Below are positions 32,069 through 37,412 of a stretch of 37,412 bases of DNA, in pieces; the stretch's first letter is position 1, and each line of letters opens with the position of its first letter. The position numbers and the translations under genes are program-made. This stretch comes from Clostridia bacterium (lineage in GTDB: Bacteria; Bacillota; Clostridia; Oscillospirales; CAG-272). The notes beneath the pieces are model-generated. The model saw nothing but the letters and a program-made list of their open reading frames with translations, ran no database searches and was not told the DNA's origin. The stretch spans positions 1 through 37,412 of the forward strand of contig JAFTXE010000037.1 of NCBI GenBank assembly GCA_017461745.1, in the 5' to 3' direction.

Positions 32069-32968
32069 GTGAATATTAAAGAATATATCCACAAATGCGA
32101 CGCCGATTTCAGAGAAAGACTTTATGATGTCGCGGATGCGGTCAGTCGTTCGTTTGACGAAACGGATAAGGATGAGAAGCCGATACGAATAGTCTGCCTG
32201 TCAGGACCAACCTGCTCGGGAAAAACGACGGCGGCGCAAATGATTGCCGAGCGTCTTAAGCTCTGTGGCAAAAGACTTCACATTATTTCAATTGACGATT
32301 TTTATTTCGACAGAGAATATCTCCATAAGCTGTCGGAATATAAGGGAATAGACGGAATAGACTATGATTCGATAGATACCATAGATCTTCCCGCGCTTGA
32401 ACGCTTCGTATCAGAGGCGCTTTCGGGTGAGAGCGCCGAGTGTCCGTGCTTTAACTTCAAAACAGGCAACAGAGACGGCTATAAAACTATTGCCTCAGGA
32501 GAAAATGACGTTTTTCTTTTTGAAGGAATACAGGCTATATATCCAGAGGTCTGCGAGCTTTTTGAGCCTCACGGATTTGTAAGTATATACATAGCTCCGC
32601 AGACACCGATAGCGCACGGAGAGACGGTATTTCTCCCTGATGAAATCAGATTTATGCGTAGAATAGTGCGTGATAATAATTTCAGAAATTCAAGCGCGGA
32701 ATTTACTATGCACTTGTGGGAAAGCGTCAGACGCAATGAGGAGAAGCATATTTTTCCGTACGTGAACGGCTGTAAATACAGAATAGATTCTACTCATATG
32801 TACGAGATAGGCGTACTTAAGCCGTATCTTGAAAGACTGCTGTCGACGGTCTCGACAGATAGCGAGTATTACGGAGAGGCTACCGCAATGCTCAAAAAGA
32901 TTTCAAATGTTGAAAAAATAGATTCAAGACTTATAGACGAGGCTTCACTATACAAGGAATTCGTCTGA
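32069..32968 (+). CDS. Uridine kinase-like P-loop kinase
   Basis: The product is 299 aa starting at GTG 32069, 10 bases after AGGAG; a GTG at 32060 is too close to the RBS. The P-loop LSGPTCSGKTT (G46-K52) is followed by IISIDDFYFDR and later LFEGIQAIYPEV, FMRRIVRDN and ENEKHIFPY-like RNEEKHIFPY, the pattern of the uridine kinase/phosphoribulokinase family. Clostridia carry such proteins as nucleoside-kinase-like salvage enzymes, sometimes fused to a TGS/ThrRS-like region, which is absent here. Its substrate is inferred from the fold only. Confidence 0.82.
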   Translation: MNIKEYIHKCDADFRERLYDVADAVSRSFDETDKDEKPIRIVCLSGPTCSGKTTAAQMIAERLKLCGKRLHIISIDDFYFDREYLHKLSEYKGIDGIDYDSIDTIDLPALERFVSEALSGESAECPCFNFKTGNRDGYKTIASGENDVFLFEGIQAIYPEVCELFEPHGFVSIYIAPQTPIAHGETVFLPDEIRFMRRIVRDNNFRNSSAEFTMHLWESVRRNEEKHIFPYVNGCKYRIDSTHMYEIGVLKPYLERLLSTVSTDSEYYGEATAMLKKISNVEKIDSRLIDEASLYKEFV

Positions 32969-32979
32969 TAACCGTTTAC

Positions 32980-33010
32980 GGTGGCTCTTCAAAGCGCTTG
33001 CAGAGCCACC
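32980..33010 (+). terminator. Hairpin after the uridine-kinase-like gene (weak terminator)
   Basis: A 9-bp GC-rich stem (GGTGGCTCT / AGAGCCACC) starts 12 bases after the stop codon, without a T run. It may stabilise the 3' end or partly separate the upstream genes from spoVB. The rest of the 197-base gap shows no clear promoter. Confidence 0.45.
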
Positions 33011-33165
33011 ACGTCAATTTATAAACCTAAGACCTCAAGTTACATAATATAGCCGCAATAAGTAAATGAATACACCAAAGAGGCGGCGAATAAGATTTTA
33101 GTACGGACTCTGCGCAAAAAAGCGAGAGCTTGCCGTATTTAAACGTAACGAGGCGGTGGTTCATA

Positions 33166-34776
33166 TTGAAAACGGTGAAACGTGACGAGATAAGCAGTGA
33201 GCGAGCTTTTATGTCGGGCGTGCTCGTGCTCAGCGTATCTACAATAATCGTAAAAGTAATAGGACTTGCGTATAAAATTCCTCTGTTGTCAATTTTGGGC
33301 GCTGACGGAATGGGATATTTCAATACTGCGTATGAGATATTCGCACTTCTGTGCGGGGTTTCGACGTCGGGACTTCCCGTTGCCGTATCAATGCTCGTGT
33401 CTTCATCAAGAGAGGTGGGGAATTATAGCAGAGCGAAAGGAATTTTCAAGACCTCGTCAGCGCTGTTGATGACTAAGGGAGTTTTGTTTGCGGGCGCGCT
33501 TGCGGTATTTGCCGAGCAAATTGCAATAGCTATAGGAAATCCGCAATCGTATTTTGCTATACTTGCTATTTCCCCCGCATTGCTCTTCTGCTGTGCCTCA
33601 GGCGCAATAAGAGGGTATTTTCAAGGCTGTCGTATAATGACGCCAACGGCAGTATCTCAGCTTATCGAAGCCTTGGGAAAGCTGATACTCGGAGTTGCTT
33701 TTGCGTACGCCGCTGTGAAAAACGGATTTGATATGGCGGTATCGGCGGCATTTGCCGTTTTGGGCGTGTCGTTCGGTAGCTTTATTGCCGCCGCATATCT
33801 TTTCCTGAAAATAAAAATTCAGGGAATGGTAGGTAACCGAGGACAAAAATCAAAAAAAGCGGAGAAGACATACGGATATTTTTTCGAGCTTTTAAGAATA
33901 TCCTTGCCGATAACGCTCTGCTCGGCGCTTATCGGAGTTACGAGATTTATAGATATGACGCTCATAATGCGCAGACTTACCGATATCGGAGTAAGCTCAG
34001 CCGAGGCAAACAGAATATACGGCTCGTATACGACGCTTGCTTTGCCCATATTCAGTCTTGTTCCTGCTTTTATTCCGCCAATAACCGAAAGTTTGATACC
34101 GCGACTTGCGGCAGCCGTAGAGTCAGGCTCACAGACGGAACAGCACAGAGCCGTCAGTAACGCCGCAAGACTTACCGTTTTCCTTGCAATGCCGTCCTCA
34201 ATGGGAATTGCGTTGTATTCAAAGCAGATAATGACGCTGCTCTTTGGAAATGAAGCGCAGGCAATAGAAATCGCCGCTCCGCTTCTTTCCTCGCTTGGAA
34301 TATCCGTTCTGCTGTCTTGCCTGATAACTACGACTAACGCGATATTGCAGTCCTATAGAAAGGTGTTTCTTCCGATAATTTCTTTAGCCGTCGGAGCGGT
34401 AATAAAATCCGTCAGCGCGTATTTCCTTATCGGAAGCCCGCAATTTGCGGAAATGGGTGCGCCCGTGAGTACTTTTTTGAGCAATCTCGCCGTAATGTCC
34501 GTAAATATGTTGTTCGTATCAAAAACACTTTCGGGAAAAACAGGTATACTGTCAGCATTGCCAAAGCCGTTTTTCGCATCGGTGGTCGCAATGCTTGCCT
34601 CGTATTCAACGTATACCTTGCTGACGCGTGTGTGGGGAAATACGACCTTGGTATTCCTGGTCGCGCTTGCTGTGGCTGTGGCTATGTATTTTGCTCTGGC
34701 TGTCGCTCTTGGAGTAGTTAGTCGGGACGATTTAAATATGATAAGAAAAAACAAACGAAAAATAAAGGAGTATTAA
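33166..34776 (+). CDS. spoVB: SpoVB/MurJ-like flippase (MOP superfamily)
   Basis: The product is 536 aa from TTG 33166, which has GAGGCGGTGG just upstream; a TTG at 33130 would add 12 residues without an RBS. About 14 membrane helices. FMSGVLVLSVSTIIVKVIGLAYKIPLLSILG and GYFNTAYEIFALL are typical of SpoVB/YtgP polysaccharide-transport proteins, which flip lipid-linked peptidoglycan precursors, in SpoVB's case for the spore cortex. Its stop is one base before the mazG start, the Bacillus yabM-yabN order. Whether it serves spores or ordinary walls here is open. Confidence 0.9.
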   Translation: MKTVKRDEISSERAFMSGVLVLSVSTIIVKVIGLAYKIPLLSILGADGMGYFNTAYEIFALLCGVSTSGLPVAVSMLVSSSREVGNYSRAKGIFKTSSALLMTKGVLFAGALAVFAEQIAIAIGNPQSYFAILAISPALLFCCASGAIRGYFQGCRIMTPTAVSQLIEALGKLILGVAFAYAAVKNGFDMAVSAAFAVLGVSFGSFIAAAYLFLKIKIQGMVGNRGQKSKKAEKTYGYFFELLRISLPITLCSALIGVTRFIDMTLIMRRLTDIGVSSAEANRIYGSYTTLALPIFSLVPAFIPPITESLIPRLAAAVESGSQTEQHRAVSNAARLTVFLAMPSSMGIALYSKQIMTLLFGNEAQAIEIAAPLLSSLGISVLLSCLITTTNAILQSYRKVFLPIISLAVGAVIKSVSAYFLIGSPQFAEMGAPVSTFLSNLAVMSVNMLFVSKTLSGKTGILSALPKPFFASVVAMLASYSTYTLLTRVWGNTTLVFLVALAVAVAMYFALAVALGVVSRDDLNMIRKNKRKIKEY

Positions 34777-34777
34777 A

Positions 34778-35590
34778 ATGACTGTTGAAGAGAAAATAAA
34801 GGAGCTTTTGTCGCGTGAAAGGTATCATTTTGACGACCTCGTTACCGTGGTCGAGGTGCTGCGCTCGGAGGTTGGTTGCCCTTGGGATAGGGAGCAGAAC
34901 CATAAAAGTATAAGGAAGGATTTTATAGAGGAGACTTATGAGGTTATCGAAGCAATTGATACCGATAACCCCGAGCTTTTACGAGAAGAGCTCGGTGACG
35001 TTATGCTCCAAGTGGTTTTCCATGCGAGAATAGAGGAGGAGCAGGAGAGCTTCAATATAGACGACGTGGCAAACGATATTTGCGTAAAGCTCATACACCG
35101 CCACCCCCACGTTTTTGGTGAGGTCATAGCCGAAACGAGTGAAAAGGTGCTTTCAAATTGGGAAAAGATAAAGAGCGAGGAAAAGGAGAGACGTACCGTT
35201 ACCGATAAACTACGCTCTATCCCCCCAATGCTTCCCGCGCTTATGAGAGCGGAGAAGGTAGGAAAGAAGGCGTCTTGCTTTGACTTTGAAAACAGAGAAG
35301 CGGTAATGGATAAGGTCTGCGAGGAGCTTTGTGAGCTTAACGAGGCAATTGAGGGCGGAGAAAAGAGCGCAATAGAAGAGGAAATGGGCGACCTTCTGCT
35401 TACCCTTACCTCGCTTTGCAGAAAGCTTGGAGTTGAGCCCGAGGTGGCGCTAAACAGGGCGACGGATAAATTTATAGACCGCTTTTCAATAGTTGAGAAT
35501 GCCGTAATAGATGCGGGAAAAGACATAAATACTATGTCAATGAGCGAGCTTGATGCGATTTGGGACGAATATAAACATAAAAAAATGTGA
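34778..35590 (+). CDS. mazG: Nucleoside triphosphate pyrophosphohydrolase MazG (two-domain)
   Basis: The product is 270 aa with two MazG repeats: EETYEVIEAI with REELGDVMLQVVFHA in the first, and EELCELNEAI with EEEMGDLLLTLTSL in the second; each has the ExxE/ExxD metal site. The CPWDREQNHKSI motif near the N-terminus is diagnostic. It hydrolyses NTPs, including aberrant ones, and in E. coli counteracts (p)ppGpp-related stress, matching relA upstream. The start codon lies one base after the spoVB stop, with AAAGGAG inside the spoVB end as RBS. It ends the long + strand run. Confidence 0.95.
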   Translation: MTVEEKIKELLSRERYHFDDLVTVVEVLRSEVGCPWDREQNHKSIRKDFIEETYEVIEAIDTDNPELLREELGDVMLQVVFHARIEEEQESFNIDDVANDICVKLIHRHPHVFGEVIAETSEKVLSNWEKIKSEEKERRTVTDKLRSIPPMLPALMRAEKVGKKASCFDFENREAVMDKVCEELCELNEAIEGGEKSAIEEEMGDLLLTLTSLCRKLGVEPEVALNRATDKFIDRFSIVENAVIDAGKDINTMSMSELDAIWDEYKHKKM

Positions 35591-35627
35591 ATTTTAAAAA
35601 AAATTGGAGAAAAAAACAAAAAAAGAC

Positions 35628-35656
35628 TTGTAATTGCGAAAAAAGTATGATATAAT
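35628..35656 (+). promoter_or_regulatory. hup promoter
   Basis: -35 TTGTAA (35628-35633), 17-base spacer ending in TGA (extended -10), -10 TATAAT (35651-35656). Confidence 0.75.
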
Positions 35657-35722
35657 CTTTATGTGAAACGGTGAGGAGCATATTCCTCAGTGAAATAAAA
35701 AAGAAAAGAAAGGGAAATTACC

Positions 35723-35995
35723 ATGAACAAGACACAACTCGTAGAAGCAGTTGCAGCAAAGGCTGGCATTAAGAAGAAGGAGGCTGAGGCAGCAGTTAAC
35801 GCTATGACTGACGCAATCGCTGAGGCTCTCAAGGCAGGCGACAAGGTACAGCTTATCGGCTTTGGAACTTTTGATGTTAAGGAGACCGCTGCAAGAGAAG
35901 GCCGCAATCCCAGAACAGGCGAGACCATCAAGATCGCAGCTTCTAAGCGCCCCGTATTCTCCGCAGGTAGCGCACTTAAGAACTCTGTAAACTAA
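35723..35995 (+). CDS. hup: HU-family DNA-binding protein
   Basis: The product is 90 aa, standard for HU. MNKTQLVEAVAAKAGIKKKEAEAAV forms the helical dimerisation part; GFGTFDVKETAAREGRNPRTGE is the DNA-binding arm with the invariant R-N-P. HU bends and compacts DNA as a dimer. Codon use is biased toward strongly expressed codons (GCA, CTC, AAG, GGC), unlike neighbours. It has its own promoter and terminator within the mazG-rqcP interval. Confidence 0.97.
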   Translation: MNKTQLVEAVAAKAGIKKKEAEAAVNAMTDAIAEALKAGDKVQLIGFGTFDVKETAAREGRNPRTGETIKIAASKRPVFSAGSALKNSVN

Positions 35996-36010
35996 TAAGT
36001 TAATCAGATA

Positions 36011-36048
36011 AAAATTGGGCGACGGGTATGACCTTCGCCCAATTTTTA
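36011..36048 (+). terminator. hup terminator
   Basis: Stem AAATTGGGCGA / TCGCCCAATTT followed by T residues, 15 bases after hup. It lies before rqcP, so rqcP may depend on readthrough or an unseen promoter. Confidence 0.85.
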
Positions 36049-36064
36049 TGAATGAGGTAGAAAA

Positions 36065-36310
36065 ATGAGACTTGATAAATATTTGAAGGTATCCAGAATA
36101 ATCAAGCGAAGAACCGTGGCAAACGACGCTTGTGACGCCGATCACGTTACGGTAAACGGCAGACGCGCTAAGGCATCGTACGACGTAAAGGTAGGCGACG
36201 TGCTTGAAATAACTTTCGGTCAGCGCACCTTGAAGCTCAGAGTAAAAGAGGTCAAGGACACCGTAGCCAAGGCAGACGCATCTGCAATGTACGAAATAAT
36301 TGAAGAATAA
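36065..36310 (+). CDS. rqcP: S4-domain RNA-binding protein RqcP (YabO-like)
   Basis: The product is 81 aa and is essentially one S4 domain: MRLDKYLKVSRIIKRRTVANDACD, then VTVNGRRAKASYDVKVGDVLEI. RqcP/YabO binds the 50S subunit with RqcH and helps add alanine tails to stalled nascent chains. Position after spoVB-mazG matches B. subtilis yabM-yabN-yabO; HU is inserted between mazG and rqcP as in several Clostridia. yabP, yabQ and divIC, which usually follow, are absent. GAGG lies about 7 bases before the ATG. Confidence 0.93.
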   Translation: MRLDKYLKVSRIIKRRTVANDACDADHVTVNGRRAKASYDVKVGDVLEITFGQRTLKLRVKEVKDTVAKADASAMYEIIEE

Positions 36311-36354
36311 AATACCGCTTCTCAGCCGTCATTAAGACTGAGAGGCGGTATTTT
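36309..36354. terminator. Bidirectional terminator between rqcP and the 36332-36688 gene
   Basis: A long stem (AAAATACCGC-TTCTCAG / CTGAGAGGCGGTATTTT, one mismatch) with A and T tracts on both sides. It overlaps the last codons of the - strand gene. Confidence 0.82.
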
Positions 36355-36688
36355 CTTTCCAATGCTTTTTTCTTCTTTTAAGGCATAATTCAATAGCATC
36401 AAGCGTAAATTGATTATCCTCTTGATCCTTATACAGCTTGTTTGCCAAATCCGACCAATCCTCTATTACCAGCGTTGACCACTCTCTGTTTGTGTCCGTA
36501 TCCGTGTCCCAATAGGAATTGTCAAGGCAGTAGTTAATAAATTCGTCGTATAAGCGCTTGTAATCGGGAAGCTCTAAAAGCTCGGGATTTCTTTTCAAAG
36601 CGCAAATAATATAAAAATGATATGATACCTTGGTAGAAGAAAAAAGATTGCTTATTTCTAAGGCATCGCGCATAGTATAATTCTTCAT
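36332..36688 (-). CDS. Hypothetical protein (accessory patch)
   Basis: The product is 118 aa and not recognised. It is soluble, mostly helical and rich in Asp/Glu, Lys and aromatic residues: an N-terminal MRDALEISNLF helix, YHFYIICALKRNPELLELPDYKRLYDEF, an acidic WDTDTDTNREWSTL segment and a basic C-terminus (CLKRRKKHW). No signal peptide or membrane helix. Size and composition would suit an immunity-type or phage/defence-associated small protein, but that is a guess. Its start overlaps the stop of a short upstream frame (36685-36813), so translation may be coupled; no other RBS is seen. Confidence 0.6.
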   Translation of the reverse strand: MKNYTMRDALEISNLFSSTKVSYHFYIICALKRNPELLELPDYKRLYDEFINYCLDNSYWDTDTDTNREWSTLVIEDWSDLANKLYKDQEDNQFTLDAIELCLKRRKKHWKENTASQS

Positions 36689-36813
36689 ATGATTATTTCT
36701 ATTCCTTTGAATTTTGCATATTTTAACGCATCGTAAGCGCCGCCGTTCTCGTGCTGTACAAATGGAATCAAGGCATGACAGTTAATGCAACTCGATAAAT
36801 ATTCATCATTCAC
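36685..36813 (-). pseudogene. C-terminal remnant resembling a SLOG/DUF1273-type protein
   Basis: A 42-codon frame from GTG 36813 to a TGA overlapping the next ATG. Its sequence contains ALIPFVQHENGGAYDALKYA followed by KFKGIEIII, which is how C-termini of SLOG-fold nucleotide-binding proteins often read (a strand, G-G-A, then a Y-A helix and a final strand). The rest of such a protein is missing: upstream lie a terminator and a structured RNA, and no RBS precedes the GTG. I read it as a decayed gene tail, though a short coupled leader peptide cannot be excluded. Confidence 0.5.
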
Positions 36814-36817
36814 CCCG

Positions 36818-36854
36818 AAAAAAACAAAAAATGCGCCAACCGAAGTCAGCGCAT
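36818..36854 (-). terminator. Rho-independent terminator of the structured RNA
   Basis: On the - strand a 10-bp stem (ATGCGCTGAC / GTTGGCGCAT, two G:U pairs) closed by a TTCG tetraloop spans 36831-36854, followed by TTTTTTGTTTTTTT. The wobble pairs and T tract work only on the - strand. Its 3' arm can instead pair upstream (see findings). Confidence 0.82.
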
Positions 36855-37071
36855 AAAAACGCAAATTCGGTTGTCGCCAAACGAACCATACAGAAAGATT
36901 AACACCGTTGTTTTAACCAACAATTTTCCCAATCTGCGAATTTGCATTTTATCAAATTCATATAGAAAAATTATTGGTTTCTATGTTAGGTGTTAATTCA
37001 TTAATTAAATGACAAAAAAGTATAGATATACCTATACATATAAATTTTCTGTATATTTAGTTCGTTTGGCA
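36831..37071 (-). ncRNA. Candidate structured non-coding RNA or attenuator leader
   Basis: The ~240-nt transcript runs from a consensus promoter to a terminator without a convincing gene. Predicted helices (+ strand coordinates): P1 37060-37070/36876-36886, 11 bp perfect, starting at the expected 5' end; P2 37046-37054/36888-36896, 9 bp; side hairpin 37020-37025/37032-37037; P3 36989-36997/36898-36906, 9 bp; P4 36965-36979/36915-36928, with a G:U pair and one bulge; P5 36953-36959/36938-36944, 7 bp. It is a long rod with a large asymmetric 5'-side loop. I do not recognise the family; its length and rod shape recall 6S RNA only in outline. Confidence 0.6.
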
Positions 37072-37077
37072 ATACAT

Positions 37078-37106
37078 ATTTTATCATAAAAAATGGGTTT
37101 TGTCAA
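37078..37106 (-). promoter_or_regulatory. Promoter of the structured RNA
   Basis: On the - strand: -35 TTGACA (37101-37106), 17-base spacer ending in TGA, -10 TAAAAT (37078-37083). The predicted start (~37071) coincides with the first base of helix P1. Confidence 0.78.
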
Positions 37107-37216
37107 TATAAGTGGAAAATAAAATTGTATATGTATATGTTTATATTCAAATTTTGATTTATCGGGGAGATAATCCATTATATTTTTTATGAGCTCGCCG
37201 TATCTTCACCTCAGCG

Positions 37217-37350
37217 TGTCATCCTGAGCGAAGTCACAACGCACAGAGTGTATTGAAGCGAATTAATAATATCTTGTGACGCAGTCGAACTTTCCGTGAG
37301 GAGAGGAACGAACCGAGCGGAAAGCAACGAGCAACGCGAGGCAGGGATCT
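37217..37350. repeat. Dispersed TGTCATCCTGAGCG-type repeat element
   Basis: It begins TGTCATCCTGAGCGAAGTC and ends GCGAGGCAGGGATCT, a start/end pair I know from short dispersed elements in Clostridia and other gut bacteria. Inside are two inverted repeats: GTCACAA/TTGTGAC (37233-37239, 37274-37280) and CTTTCCG/CGGAAAG (37290-37296, 37318-37324). No gene is visible in 37107-37412. Confidence 0.55.
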
Positions 37351-37412
37351 ACTAACGGCTTTCGATAACCTTCTTTGCGTAAGTGTTACTTTTATATTGC
37401 TGTGAAAAAGTA

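Noticed and set aside
36876..37070. Non-autonomous transposon (MITE) with 11-bp terminal inverted repeats
   Set aside because: No target-site duplication flanks it, inner helices use - strand-only G:U pairs, and a promoter and a terminator frame it exactly. An RNA gene explains more.
36831..37106. Retron msr/msd RNA
   Set aside because: It has end-pairing arms, but no reverse transcriptase lies downstream in this window and no msd-like long perfect hairpin is present.
1..37412. CRISPR array, prophage, complete insertion sequence or natural-product cluster
   Set aside because: No regularly spaced direct repeats, no phage structural or integrase genes, no transposase and no biosynthetic enzymes were seen on either strand.

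Overview
The window looks like chromosomal DNA of a low-to-moderate GC Gram-positive bacterium of the class Clostridia (Bacillota), probably an anaerobic gut lineage near Oscillospirales; this rests on protein style and gene order, not a database search. Supporting signs are SigA-type promoters (TTGACA-N16/17-TATAAT) and AGGAGG ribosome binding sites, a CIRCE element, class-typical THF and preQ1 riboswitches, diadenylate cyclase CdaA, long RSH (RelA), RecJ and HemZ, a SpoVB-MazG-HU-RqcP block and a YmfF/YmfH-like M16 peptidase pair. The standard genetic code works throughout.

Layout. (1) 1-2620: an accessory block of four small single-gene units on the + strand: a DUF3784-like membrane protein, a small membrane-anchored protein, an HTH/zinc-ribbon membrane protein and a MazG-like phosphatase. 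Each gene follows a near-identical promoter module. Three of the spacers repeat the same terminator and the same small inverted-repeat element. (2) 2620-8750, - strand: a probable operon of two parvulin-like lipoproteins, a membrane-anchored protein of uncertain function and two tandem NSS-type sodium symporters. (3) 8760-10650: a membrane-anchored polysaccharide deacetylase (-), a tRNA-Met/tRNA-Glu pair (+) and an Hsp20 chaperone (-) with an upstream CIRCE operator. (4) 10960-18100: pyruvate kinase (+); then on the - strand an M16-M16-lgt-folD operon and a separate esterase. (5) 18215-20945: a THF riboswitch-controlled folate uptake and retention operon (folT-folC), then a preQ1-I riboswitch with a QueT-like transporter. 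(6) 20953-22566: a PutP-like sodium symporter (-). (7) 22630-35590: a long + strand run, cdaA, a stunted cdaR-like gene, a flavoprotein, recJ, relA, dtd, hemZ, a uridine-kinase-like gene, spoVB and mazG. (8) 35628-36354: HU and RqcP. (9) 36330-37412: a second accessory patch on the - strand with an unrecognised gene, what looks like the tail of a SLOG-type gene, and upstream of both an apparently untranslated, highly structured RNA with its own promoter and terminator. The last ~300 bases hold a dispersed repeat.

The genes connect through one-carbon/folate metabolism (folD, folT, folC), nucleotide second messengers (CdaA for c-di-AMP, RelA for (p)ppGpp), translation quality control (Dtd, RqcP) and envelope biology (lgt, SpoVB flippase, PPIase lipoproteins, deacetylase).

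The most noteworthy items are the ~240-nt structured RNA at 36831-37071 with two mutually exclusive hairpins at its 3' end, the repeat-bounded small-gene units at the left edge, and the CdaR-like protein that keeps its membrane segment but lacks the YbbR region.
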